DNA of 64,000 bases from Ignelater luminosus (Eukaryota > Arthropoda > Insecta > Coleoptera > Elateridae), in NCBI GenBank assembly GCA_011009095.1, contig VTPC01090709.1, forward strand, positions 1 through 64,000, in the 5' to 3' direction. Below the pieces are notes generated by a model. It did no database searches, was not told the DNA's origin, and saw only the letters and a list, made by a program, of their open reading frames with translations. Made by a program: the position numbers and the translations under genes. The number at the start of each line of letters is the position of its first letter. Positions within the stretch are counted from its first letter, which is position 1. Below, piece by piece: positions 34,085-44,600 of the stretch.

Positions 34085-36563
34085 CTAATCATCTTCATGG
34101 GAGCTCAGTTCTTGAGAGGATATTTTCATATTTTTATAAAAGTCATAAAACTGTTTTGGTATCCATTCTAGAAGTGATAGTAAGTGATCGTGTTTTTTAG
34201 TTACACCTTTTACAGCTTTTCTAATAGAAAGCAAGTCTGTTAGTAGAAAAACAATTTTTTCTTAATGATTTATTCAGATTTACACTTTTAAAATGTTCTT
34301 GCGTAAAGCTGTTTTTGTAAAATAAAATACCAAGATCGTCTCTACGCACCTCAAGCCACACAGCTGCAGAAATGGCTCTTTGTCTACATTTTGCTTTCTA
34401 CTAGTGAATGGAGCGGATGAATCCGAATATAAAGCAGTAAAATTTTTAAAATCATCTACTTCCATACTTAATACTCTTGCTTCCGATGACCTAATGAGTT
34501 GTTGCCAGTTCCATGGAGTAGCAATCGTCATCGTCGGCTGCTTTTTTTACAGTCTGTTCTATCAGTGCGTGAATATGGTCTGCCTCTATATGGGTATGAC
34601 CTCTCTACAAAAACTTATGGACTACCTGCTTTAAAAAAAGGACAGATGTTTAGAAGATGGAAGTAATTTATGGCCATCATTATATTTCTATTCTGACTCG
34701 GTCAATTGTCAGACCAGATGATAAGATTTTCAATATCGGAATTACTTAATAGCTGTTTAGTCCATTTAACCAATCCAAAAGCTATTTCATGTCCTCTTCT
34801 TCCTGCTTGAGATTCATCCCACACTATGTAATATCCTTGCCTCTCAGCAGCGTTATAAATTGTCACATTCAGTGTCTACAGCTTTAATAAGTAAAAGCTC
34901 TTACTGTTGGTTAAGTGAAGGGTGGGCAGGCACTTTCGTAAGTCCAACGTAATCACTTTTGTGTTTCCCCGTAGGTTTTTGTCATCTCGCTTTGCTGCGT
35001 ATCGAACTTCAGCATCTTCTAGGTGCTGATCGTATTGGCTTTGAATATTTTTTATGTTTTGATTGTCTGCACTTAGTTGTTGAAGTTGCATTCTGAAACT
35101 GTCACAGAGGTCACATGTATCCTTCGATGGAGATTTAAATGATAAATTAAATTCAACATTAAATATATGGCGGTGAAGCAAAGGATTGGCAATCTCATTT
35201 TTGGGTAAATTGTTTTCATCGCATTCTATTTTGTACAATCTGTACATTTTATCAATGTTAAGATCACTGCTTAAATACAGCTTACTTGTTTTATTGCGAC
35301 TGTAATGACTATTATACGTAGGAAAAGATCTAATGTGCATTCGGATACTATCTTTTACAGTTTCCGGTAATTTATTTGTGGGTGTAGGGTTTCCTCTTGG
35401 TCTCTTTCGACGAATTGGTCTGCTCTGGATAAAATACACTGTTTTTTTAATTCCAACTCATATTCTCATTCCAATAATTACCAAAAATACTTCTACGGCT
35501 ATTTTCATCTATTTTCTCTGTTTACATAGATCACATCCAGGTTTCGGGCCTTTGCAGCAATCATTTTTTCTGTTTCTGAAACCTTCCGCTTTCCAGATAC
35601 TGTTAATTTCATTCTTTCGGTTACTTTCCATTGATTTTGATTCCTGAGTCTTCCTTTTAGTTTAGTCTTTTTCTTGTTCATAGCGTTCTGATCAGCTTCA
35701 ACATTTTGATTTCATTATTCTTTTAAAAGTTGCTGTTATCCTCAAGAATATTTTCTTCATTGCTTGATTCTGATGGTATAAAGTTAGGATCTCTGTCACT
35801 ATCATCAGAATCGAAAGGTTCCTCCTCACTTTCAGAAATTTCGTTAGTAAGGGGAACTGACTGATTTATATTAATCTGTATTCCGGCCTCAATTCCAGCA
35901 TTATTCAAAGATAAATCTACAAGAATCAATTAATAAATACTTAGTATAATTCAAAAAATTCCTACTTGAATCTGGTTAAGTTTGCAAATTATGAAAGCAT
36001 CAATTAAGAAAAGTTATTGATACCATTTTCCCACGGCCAGATTTGAGTGTAGATTATTTAAATCGAACGTTAATTTTTATAATAGGTATAACAACAATAA
36101 TTAAGTACCTTTAACAGATATAAAATGTATTTCACGACAAGAATATGCCTCAAAATTATCACATATTTGATCTATTTTCTCTTCATCATTTTCGATAACA
36201 TTTGAGCCAGCTAAAATAATAACAAGATATCATAAATGGTAAACGGACGCATCCCCCTTTTAAGAATTTAAATTACAATTTTGGGTATTCATTGTTATGA
36301 TAGTATTGTTTTTATCAAAGTGTCATTTAACAACAGAAAGTAAAAAGAATAATGACTATGACTAGCTAAAGCAATGACCATAATTACAACCACTTCTGAA
36401 ATATCAAAATTCCAATTTAAAATATACCTAACTTAAAAAACTGAGTGTTAAAATATCCAAAAATATTAGTTTTATGGCAGAAAATTTACTTACCATGGGT
36501 AATAGTAAATTCTTCTGGAGCACTTACTGCCAGTTTCAATATTTTAAGTGTCCTTGTAGACAT
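34085..36563 (-). pseudogene. Intron-containing transposase-like gene, decayed in its 3' part
   Basis: The minus-strand coding text runs from ATG 36563 to TAG 34085-34087. The first three exons are splice-consistent (separate entry). The next part has KGPKPGCDLCKQRK, a Cys motif, and ORF 34876-35439 with LPETVKDSIRMHIRSFP, HYSRNKTSKLYLSSDL, TCDLCDSFRM and VITLDLRKCLPT. A TAG at 34876-34878 replaces a likely Trp (KL-stop-TLNV). Then come YYIVWDESQAGRRG, LIIWSDN-stop-PSQN, GHTHIEADHIHALIEQ and TPWNWQQLIRSSEARV, and the tail HDHLLSLLEWIPKQFYDFY. This arrangement is that of a widespread multi-copy insect protein family that looks like a DDE nuclease (D, D and E in the WDE, WSDN and HIEAD boxes). 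I cannot assign it to a named superfamily. At least three nonsense changes and several frameshifts inactivate it. Confidence 0.72.
35723..36563 (-). CDS. Three splice-consistent 5' exons of the transposase-like gene
   Basis: Exon 1, 36494-36563: MSTRTLKILKLAVSAPEEFT..., donor gtaagt. Exon 2, 36109-36210: preceded by ttattttag, reads GSNVIENDEEKIDQICDNFE..., donor gtactt. Exon 3, from 35916: preceded by ttcttgtag, an acidic segment (SESEEEPFDSDDSDRDPNF) ending at a stop at 35723-35725. Lengths 70 and 102 nt keep phase 1 at both junctions, so the three join in frame without any edit. The acidic N terminus fits the family; the stop at the end of exon 3 may be a lesion or a missed splice site, because coding text resumes downstream in another frame. 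Confidence 0.65.
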
Positions 36564-36618
36564 TTTCCCAAAGTAATAAACAGTTTTACAAGTTAAAAGA
36601 TAAACACAACGGTTCGTT

Positions 36619-36867
36619 TGGAGATGTAATCGTTAACCTCGACTTTGCAACAGTATCAGCGCGTGTGCAAAAAGATCACAACTGAAGACAAAATTGTTTG
36701 GCCCAAATTAAACTGGAGATACTGCTCTTTCTAAGTACTATTTTAGGTTGGACCATCAAGCTGGATTTACGATCTTCTACCATAAACAAAATCGAACTTT
36801 TCTTATAATAAAATGTAATACATTCAATTTAACCGAAAATTGGAGATACGATTGTTTACCTCTACGG
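36619..36867 (+). repeat. Degenerate direct repeats upstream of the transposase-like gene
   Basis: Several copies of a motif like GGA(g/t)aTACGATnnTTtACC occur in the same orientation: about 36619 (diverged), 36713 (partial), 36763 (ggatttacgatcttctacc) and 36842 (ggagatacgattgtttacc). A further copy, gggatttacgattatttacc, lies beyond the gene's 3' end at about 33902. Confidence 0.55.
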
Positions 36868-37908
36868 TACGTATAATATAAGACACGGAATTCATGGTTT
36901 AGAAATTTCCATATGCATATAAAGCACAAGCTTTTCATAGCATATTGAAGATCATGCGGTAAGTGTGTCCGCACTGACTGTAGTACATCACGGTTGGCAT
37001 AGCAACCGTAGTAATTTACAGCGCACTCGAAGGGCATGTAATGCCATGTATAGTTATTTAAAAAAGGTAAGTATTGACAGAATCAAGCTGGTCTGGCCGT
37101 ACAAATAATGGGCAAAATCGGAAATTATTTAGGATTGAGGTTCTAATTAAACAAGTTATTAAATTATGCAGATAAATGCAATTTGTAAAATTGTATTAGT
37201 AAAGATTAATTACAATTCAACTAATTTCCTTTTAGGGCATTCCTGACAGAAGCTGACCCTGTAATTGTTATGTAAGAATCATCCAGAGAGAGTTTAGATT
37301 TATCTTTGAGCAGGTGCAGTAGTCAACTCGGAAGATAAGACTTAATTATTTGTCAATGTTAAAAACAATTTGGACGCAAACTTTAAATAAATGCGTAGGT
37401 TGTCTATTTTGTTTGAATAAGATCAAAAGAATGTTTGATAGGGATTTATCTGAGATTTTTTAGTTTGAATAGTTACTTTTAGTATTGATGCCTCTATATC
37501 AATCAATACCTAAAATATACATCAGGTAGTATGTCATGTATGTACAGTCACCCATAAGAGTAATGTCCCGATTTCAATTAAAAAAGTGTATTTCTAGTGC
37601 CAACTAATTAGTTAAGAGTTTCCAATCCTATATAGCAGCAACTCTCTTAATTAAAGTTTAGACGTTGACTTATATATACAGCAAGAAGAATAATAAAAAT
37701 GCATATTATAAAAAATATGTAAGTGTTTGTTTGAATTTCCGATAGCCTAAGGAAAAAGAATATTTGAGATAATAATAATTCTTTATTCCCTCATTGCTAA
37801 ATCGCAAATAGTTTATTTTTGCTAACGAACGACATTTTATTCAAACACATTAAACCTAATATGTAGCTTCCTACAGTCATTAAATTTTAAATTATGGTAA
37901 ATGCTTAC
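36868..37908. other. Non-coding stretch
   Basis: No supported gene. The 86-codon minus ORF at 36777-37037 has no recognisable motif. Confidence 0.4.
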
Positions 37909-38049
37909 CGATCCTGGGTGTTTGATGTTGAAGTCAATATTTGTTCGTACTGGACGATGATGTAAAGGTTGGGGAGGTCTATAGTTATTTCCTAAAGGGG
38001 CTTTTGGATATTTTGAGTCCCCTTGCATTAATCGCCTCAAGCCATGCAT
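37909..38049 (-). CDS. Candidate host-gene exon, 47 codons, phase 0 to phase 0
   Basis: On the minus strand, tcttatttcag (38050 upward) precedes a 141-nt segment that ends at 37909 before the donor gtaagc. The segment is exactly 47 codons. Only one of its three minus-strand frames is open through the whole segment; the other two hit stops. It reads MHGLRRLMQGDSKYPKAP, then LGNNYRPPQPLHHRP and VRTNIDFNIKHPGS: Pro-rich, polar, without the features of any TE protein nearby. I do not recognise the gene; the internal ATG at its first codon need not be the start. Next exon could be 3806-3874 on the same strand with matching phase, which would imply a 34-kb intron. Confidence 0.6.
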
Positions 38050-38115
38050 CTGAAATAAGATTTACCAGTTTTATTCATGAGCGAGTTGCAAATACGATTT
38101 TCTACTGTATAATAC

Positions 38116-38144
38116 ATAATAATAATAATAATAATAATAATAAT
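38116..38144. repeat. (AAT)n microsatellite
   Basis: About nine uninterrupted taa/aat triplets, directly upstream (minus sense) of the candidate exon at 37909-38049. Confidence 0.95.
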
Positions 38145-38384
38145 TGATAAGAAAAGATTTTGTAGATTTTTGTAGAATGTTTGTAAATTAAGTGAAATAA
38201 TCCGAAAAATCTTCAAAATCGTTAAAATAAATTGCAGACGTATTAGGAAATGCGAGATTATTTCCAAATGGCACTTTCAGCCATTTAACTATAAAGTTAG
38301 TCACATAGCAATTTGGCACTATTAAATTTTTATAGCTGAAACACCCTTTCCTTTATGCCTACTACAATCTTTTAAGGAGGTGGA

Positions 38385-38700
38385 GATGGGTTTCCGTTTT
38401 ACGAGCAGCCAGGCCTAATACGCCACAAGGTTAATTCGAGTTTAATTTATTAAGAAGGTGGCAAACGAAGTGAGTAACACGTTTTAAAACTAAGATCCAC
38501 GCATGACTGGTGACGAATGGGGTGGTAAGAACGGGTGGTAAGCAGGGTGTCATTCCGTGGTGGTGCAGTTCGTGCACAGAGTGAGATACACAACGAGGCA
38601 GATTACCGGGCGTCTTGGGTGCCGCCTTCTACGCTATAAATTGTACGGGCTGCAGGAAACGGAAGGGCCGTCAGACCAGGAATTACATTTACAACTTGAG
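38385..38700. other. GC-richer island near the candidate exon
   Basis: Markedly less AT-rich than its flanks, with repeated ggtggtaag and gtggtggtgcag phrases. No ORF is convincing. Its position 340 bp from the candidate exon makes an untranslated exon or regulatory segment possible. Confidence 0.35.
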
Positions 38701-40643
38701 ATGTAATGTTTTCTCGCTGAATACGTTCCCGATTTTGCAGAGCTTTAAAAAATTTTCCCTGTGGGTTTCATTTCTAAAATACTCTCTTTTTATACGTTCA
38801 ACTCTATAAAAGAGAGTAATTTATTACGTTACGTGCCTAATTTATTAGAAAATTACATATTAAGTTTTCACGATCTTAATAATACTAGGGGCGGATTCTT
38901 TTTGGAAGTTGTTCAACATTTTTTTTTTAGAATCCAGAATGCTTTAAACGACAACTCATCGTAAAAATTATTAGTTGAGCATGACATTTTAAACAACATT
39001 AAAGCATTACTTTTAAGAACCTTTTAAAATCGATACTTTCCAGTTTATCGACGAAATGAAAGCATATGATTACGAGGAATGAAAGCTTTTTAGACGGAAA
39101 TTTGGATCAGGAAGAGCAAGACAAAATAAATTGAAAAATTCTACAGATTAAATCGCTGAAATCACTTTTAGGTTATTTATTTTAGTAGAAATCCTTAAGA
39201 CATTTTATGGAATTCTTCGTTTTCACATTTACACATTTTCGTTGTAAAAGCTTTAAGTAATTCAAGTGATTGGAAATGTATTTAATCTTTTTGTCAGTTT
39301 AAAAGGTTTTTATTTTATTTAAAAAAATATTTTAAGAAATGAAGTCAAACAAGAATTTCTTGTGCTGGCCCTACTATGAATTTTTAACAAAAATATGCTA
39401 TGTATAATCCATAAATCGAACGATTTCCATTTTTATTTAATTCTTGGGATGAAAAGTCAGAAATCTTCTTCAAATACCTTTATTGAATCCAATATCTCGG
39501 CGATTTAATTTTGTTTCTTTCTTTTTATTTATATGAAATACGATATCAATATTTTCATAAAACTGTTATTTGAAAGTTAGTAAATTGGATACGAACTTAT
39601 TATGTCAATTATGTACACTATTGTTTGCTTTCATTTTAATTATGTAAGTGTATTATCGAATCTTAGATTTTATTCAAATCCATTTCGTTAAATTGAATTC
39701 TCATCTTACCTCCAGTCTCGTTTTTAATTTTTAAGAAATTTAAGACAGGCATGAGGTGTTAAGACGTAGTTATTTGAAGTTATTTTCCATACAGTTACAT
39801 AGATATTCTATCGAGGTAAGTTCAGAGAAGCAATTTAAATTTTAGTTTTTGCTTCAAACTAAATTTGAAATAATCAACAATAAGCATATCGAATTCCTTA
39901 TAATGTAATAACTTACAAATTTGCGTTCGACGACGGAACTTTCTAAAAACTATTATGGAGATTAAATCAACACATATAAACGACTTTAGACACGGTAAAA
40001 ACTTTGAATATAACGCTTTGGGGACGTATAAATAATGAACATCGTAAAATGGGACTTGATCGAACTAACATCTTGACAATGAAAATGATCGATTTATAAT
40101 CAATTCGATTTAATTTAAATGGCACATTGGTACCTATCCACTTTTACTTTTTTTTTTGTTAACTATTTATTGAAGTCTTTTCAAATTAATTTTAATTATA
40201 AGTTTAATATAAGTTGTTCCGTGTTTGTTTACACAACTTTATACTACATACTTTTTACTTTATAATATCAGAAAAAGACAAAAACTTTACTTCTTTCAAA
40301 CCGATATGCGAAATATAAGTAACAAAGTTTTTGAAGGCAGTGGAAGAAATCTAATGTAGAATTCCAGAGAGAAAATCCGTATTAATAGGCAGCAATGAGT
40401 TTTTGCGCCGCTTAACAATTAATATTAGTAATTTATAATTTACAAAGATATAATTTGAAATAAATCCGAATTTTGTGTTAAAGATTCATTTTTATTATAA
40501 TTATTAGGAAAAGAATCTCATTTATGAGATACCCTTTATTTTGGAGCATCCCTGATTTTCAATCAGTTTTGCATTTTAGAGGCGAGTAATGGAAGTATTG
40601 CGTAAATATGAATCTTTAAACGTTACATAAGAGTTGGCATATG
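38701..40643. other. Non-coding AT-rich stretch
   Basis: No supported coding or element feature before mariner 3. Confidence 0.5.
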
Positions 40644-40645
40644 TA

Positions 40646-41924
40646 CGAGGGCGGTTCAATAAGTACCCGTGTTAGAAATGAAAACACAATTTTTTTCAAA
40701 AATTTTTTTTTTATTTTTCAACATAGTCTCCTTTTAGAAATATACACTTCTCCCAACGTTCCTGCCATTTTTTTAACCCCTCCAAAAAATAGGATTTGTC
40801 GAACTCTCCAAAATACGCCTCTATCTCGGCGATGACTTCCTCGTTTGAGCTAAATTTTTTTCCCGCGAGCCATTTCTTCATGTTAGGAAACAAGAAAAAG
40901 TCGCAGGGAGCCAGATCGGGTGAATACGGGGGGTGCGGCAGCAATTCATAACGCAATTCATGTAGTTTGGCGGCGACAACTTCGGATGAATGTGCTGGTG
41001 CGTTATCGTAGTGAAACAGCACCTTCTTTTTCGCCAAATGCGGCCGTGTCTCCTTCAATTTTTTGTCGAAGCTGTCTAATAACTCACTGTAGTATTGTCC
41101 AGTGATCGTTCTTCCTTTTTCTAAAAAATCCATGAGGATGACGCCGTTCGCATCCCAAAAAATCGTCGCCATGACCTTTCCGGCCGATGGAACCATCTTC
41201 GCCTTCTTTGGAGCAGATTCACCGGGAGAAATCCATTGTTTTGATTGTTGCTTAGTTTCTGGTGTGTAATGATGAATCCAGGTTTCATCAACGGTGACAA
41301 CTCGACGCAAAAACTCCTTCGGATTTCGCTTAAATTGCTCCAAACACTGCTTCGAAGTTAACAGCCGCATCCGCTTGTTGTCCACCGTTAGCAATCGCGG
41401 CACCCATCGCGCCGACAATTTTTTCATCGCCAACTTATCATGTAAAATATTAATTGCCGTTCCGGTCGACACACCTACGGCCTCTGCTACTTCACGCACT
41501 TTCGTTCGTCGATCAGCGAGAATCATGTCGTGGACTTTTTGAATGATTTCCTCGGTAACCACGTCTGCCGGGCGTCCTGGTCGCTCCTCATCAAAAACGA
41601 ATGTTCGCCCACGTTTAAATTCGTTGAACCAATATCTAACTGTGGTCATAGATGGCGAAGTGTCCCCATAAACAGCATCCAACTTTGCTTTTATCTCCTC
41701 GCATTTTTTCCCATCCAAAAACAGAAAGCGAATTACCGAACGATACTGCTCTTTTTCCATCTTAGCTAAAATCACAAAACACGTCTTACTCAAATGGCTG
41801 TCAAATCCAAACTAACCTATCAATCAGTCTGCAATTTGATAGATGGCAGCACACGATGATAACACCAACTTCCCTCAGGAACGCCTTCTGTCGTCAAACA
41901 CGGGTACTTACTGAACCGCCCTTG
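40646..41924 (-). mobile_element. Mariner element 3, structurally intact
   Basis: 28-bp inverted repeats (cgagggcggttcaataag at 40646; complement of caagggcggttcagtaag at 41924) differ at two positions. TA flanks both ends (40644-40645 and 41925-41926). Length 1.28 kb is standard. It contains an uninterrupted transposase on the minus strand, the only complete TE gene in the window. Confidence 0.97.
40711..41760 (-). CDS. Mariner transposase, uninterrupted (irritans-like)
   Basis: Cut-and-paste transposase, 349 residues from MEKEQYRSVIRF. I chose the ATG at 41758-41760; an upstream in-frame ATG would add 11 residues with no family match. N-terminal helix-turn-helix pair: YGDTSPSMTTVRYWFNEFKRG and VREVAEAVGVS; linker SARWVPRLLT (family WVPHEL region). 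Catalytic triad: VDETWIHHYTPETK (Asp 1), FHYDNAPAH (Asp 2) and SPDLAPCDFF (Asp 3), with 34 residues between the second and third (DD34D). The C terminus KWQERWEKCIFLKGDYVEK is complete. The wording resembles irritans-subfamily mariners. No stop or frameshift is seen, so the protein could be functional; activity cannot be judged from sequence reading. Confidence 0.96.
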   Translation of the reverse strand: MEKEQYRSVIRFLFLDGKKCEEIKAKLDAVYGDTSPSMTTVRYWFNEFKRGRTFVFDEERPGRPADVVTEEIIQKVHDMILADRRTKVREVAEAVGVSTGTAINILHDKLAMKKLSARWVPRLLTVDNKRMRLLTSKQCLEQFKRNPKEFLRRVVTVDETWIHHYTPETKQQSKQWISPGESAPKKAKMVPSAGKVMATIFWDANGVILMDFLEKGRTITGQYYSELLDSFDKKLKETRPHLAKKKVLFHYDNAPAHSSEVVAAKLHELRYELLPHPPYSPDLAPCDFFLFPNMKKWLAGKKFSSNEEVIAEIEAYFGEFDKSYFLEGLKKWQERWEKCIFLKGDYVEK

Positions 41925-41988
41925 TATACAGTTGATCAAGTAATCAAGTTTTATAGCTCATTTTTATTTGATACGATATTCTCATGTA

Positions 41989-41996
41989 CCTTGAAG
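41989..41996 (+). repeat. hAT target-site duplication, left copy
   Basis: ccttgaag, identical to 43883-43890. Confidence 0.92.
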
Positions 41997-43882
41997 CAGT
42001 GGCGACTCGTGGTATTGTGCGGTGATAGAGCCACGGCATTACGGTTCAATATGGGGAGGGGGGGGAGGTATAAACACTTTAAAGTACAACACTGCAAATC
42101 TTTCTCTTATTTGCTGAATAATAGAGTCACAAACTTCCAAGGCTTCTGTTTTCCGATTTAGATGCTGCATGCGTGGCCTCTTTTAAGGAGGTGCGTCATC
42201 TTCTAAAAGTTGCATATCACTGTCAATATTTGCAATAATGTAATCCATTGATTGCGTATTTTTTGTATTTCATTTTCAAAATTCTGTAAATCCAGTCTAA
42301 TCTTGATTGGCTCGATATTTGTCTTTTGTAATTGTTTAAAAATTATTTCAACGTAAAGCATTATTTTATGAAAATATGTCAACCAAAATATAAAATCCTT
42401 GTCTTTTAATCTAAGTTTGTAGGCGTTGCGTCGGCTCGTTCGATTGTAGATTTCGAAGTACTGTTTTCATCATTTTCCAATGTTTCCATGACGCTTATGA
42501 GTTCTTGTCCGTATTCATAAACAGCGTTAACGCTCCGTAAATGAAAATTCCATCTAGTTTGCGACGAACGTGGTAATTTTTTTTGAATAATTTCATCTAG
42601 GACTCTTGTTCTTTTAGGAGAAGTAGAAAAAAAAAGAGCCAAGTCCAGTTAAGTGCGCAAAAAAGGTTCGAACTGATTTATTAACGGACGCTGCACTGCT
42701 CATTATTAGGTTAATTTGATGAGCATAGCAATAAACGTAGTTGGCTAAAAGATATTTTTCTGTTAGTATTCATACAAATCGCCGCTCATGACTGACACCC
42801 CTCATAACTATGTGCAATGAGCTTGTTTGGCGTGTCGCTAATTATAGGATAAATTTCTTTTAAAATGTAATCTGCGATAGAAATTGTTTGGGAGGATTTA
42901 CAAAATTCCAAAATCTTTCTACTGGGTTACCATCCGCAATATAACGCAAAATGATAACAAGCTGTAATTCAGTTGAAACATCTGTGGTTTCATTTGCAAT
43001 GTAATTCGCTTTTTTTTATTTATTTGGCAACTTCCCCATGATACACCTCAAGCATACATTGTAGTAATGCATTCTGGGTTATCTTAGAGGTTCCTTTAAA
43101 CACTAACGATTTGTTAAAATGTTCTTTTAGATTATTATGTAAATGGAAACTAAAATCAACAAGTTCTCAAAGTACACCTTTGTTTTTGGATTCGTCGTAC
43201 TTGTCATGCCCCCGTAAAGCTAGTTCTAAAACACCACAAAGCCGAATACAGTTAATTATGATACTTGATACGTAACGGTTATTGTCGATTTGTTCATTGT
43301 GTGATATGATTATTCGTCTGTACGCAGAGTTTAGCTGACTCAGAATATTTGCTCGGCCAAAGTAAACATGTTATTTATATGAGCTTTTGATTTTTCGTGG
43401 TTTTTCATTTTCACCCATATATGAACTAGATCCTTGATTACAATTTTCGTTCACGTTGCTTCACCATCGAATAAAACACACGGAAAACAAAACAAGTCTT
43501 CTAAAGAATAGGCAGAAAATATTTTTTTAAAATCTCGCGTATTGCTTTCATATTGCACTTCACTTTTACACTTCACGACAAATTTCAAACCGGGCGTAGC
43601 GTAACTAACACGACGCGCCCGCACCAAGTATCGATGGTAACTCGACTGCAGCAGCCACTTGTAGTTTGGATCAACTATTTCGCTAACTCCGAACACCCTC
43701 TCTCACCCGCCAGCCCCCCGCTAAAACTATAGACCCTTAAAAGCATTGGAGCTGCACTTTAACTATCACTTATCATTTTGCACGCGCGATGTTCACTTGT
43801 TCACTATAATTATATTTATAAAATAGCAATTTTTAATTTTTTAATCTCTGGCTCCTTGGTTTTTTATAACGGGCCGCCACTG
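41997..43882 (-). mobile_element. hAT transposon with ZMYM1-like coding region
   Basis: Begins cagtggcgactcgt and ends with the complement of cagtggcggcccgtt, inverted repeats of the usual hAT CAGTGGCGG type. A perfect 8-bp duplication, ccttgaag, flanks both ends. At 1.9 kb it is shorter than autonomous members. It lies only 72 bp from the end of mariner 3. Confidence 0.95.
42406..43735 (-). pseudogene. ZMYM1-like hAT transposase, degenerate
   Basis: N-terminal piece 43451-43696: WLLQSSYHRYLVRARRVSYA and LFCFPCVLFDG, the TTF-type zinc-finger region (family: W-L-x-YS...FCF-x-C-LF). Middle: YVYCYAHQINLIMSSAASVN and VRTFFAHLTGLG at about 42640-42740, the conserved H-CAHQLNL block. C-terminal piece 42406-42642: FFSTSPKRTRVLDEII, LPRSSQTRWNFHLRSVNAVY, the SR-x-TRW-x-x-R region. 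Frames are broken between pieces and the final dimerisation region is missing. Confidence 0.85.
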
Positions 43883-43890
43883 CCTTGAAG
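43883..43890 (+). repeat. hAT target-site duplication, right copy
   Basis: ccttgaag, identical to 41989-41996. Confidence 0.92.
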
Positions 43891-44079
43891 TGCAAGTACC
43901 TGCTGTACCTTAGAACACCTTTATGATCAATAAGATTGTATTATCTACATTATTTTCATTATACTACCACTAACGCAGTAAGACTAGTTTTTAGTGTTTA
44001 ACATATGGAAATAAGAATAGAAGTACCTAAGGGTTGTCCTAAGAACTGACGAAAGAGCTGAGAAGGATACTTACAGAAT

Positions 44080-44575
44080 ATCGAAAAAGAAAGGGCCACT
44101 ATAAATCTATACTATTTAATAATCATATACCAAGAAAAACAAAAGTCAGACTATACGAATCTATAGTAGAAATCTGCACAACATATGAATCAGAAATATG
44201 AACAATAAATAAACGTTTAAAAGAAAGATTGGTTGCAGTAAAAAATGGCTATTGGAGAAGATATTTTCATGTTACTTGAATCGATCGGATAAAAACAGAA
44301 AACATAAAAAATCATTTAAACATAAACCATTCTCTGACATGACAGAAAACAATTACTTTGTTATGGACATATGAAGAGAATGCCCAAAGAACAACTTCCA
44401 AAACAAGTACGGAGATGGACACCAACGAAACGAAGAAAAAAGAGCAAGACTCAGAAAGATGTGGTACGAAGGAATAAAGAAGAAAATAGAAAAAATAAAT
44501 ATGGAAGCAGATGACTGGGTAGATAGATAGGCATGGCGTTGAGGATGTAACAGATGACCATGATAGCTGCAAAAA
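44080..44575 (+). pseudogene. LINE ORF2 C-terminal relic
   Basis: Reads IPRKTKVRLYESIVEICTTY, then TINKRLKERLVAVKNGYWRR, ENIKNHLNIN, and after a shift QNKYGDGHQRNEEKRARLRK and MWYEGIKKKIEKINMEADDW. This is the order of the post-RT region of endonuclease-type LINEs (family: K-x-x-IY-x-x-I...E-W-x-L...RR...GRP-x-x-W...). Catalytic domains are absent. Confidence 0.7.
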
Positions 44576-44600
44576 GAAATAATGGATGCAACCCAACTTA

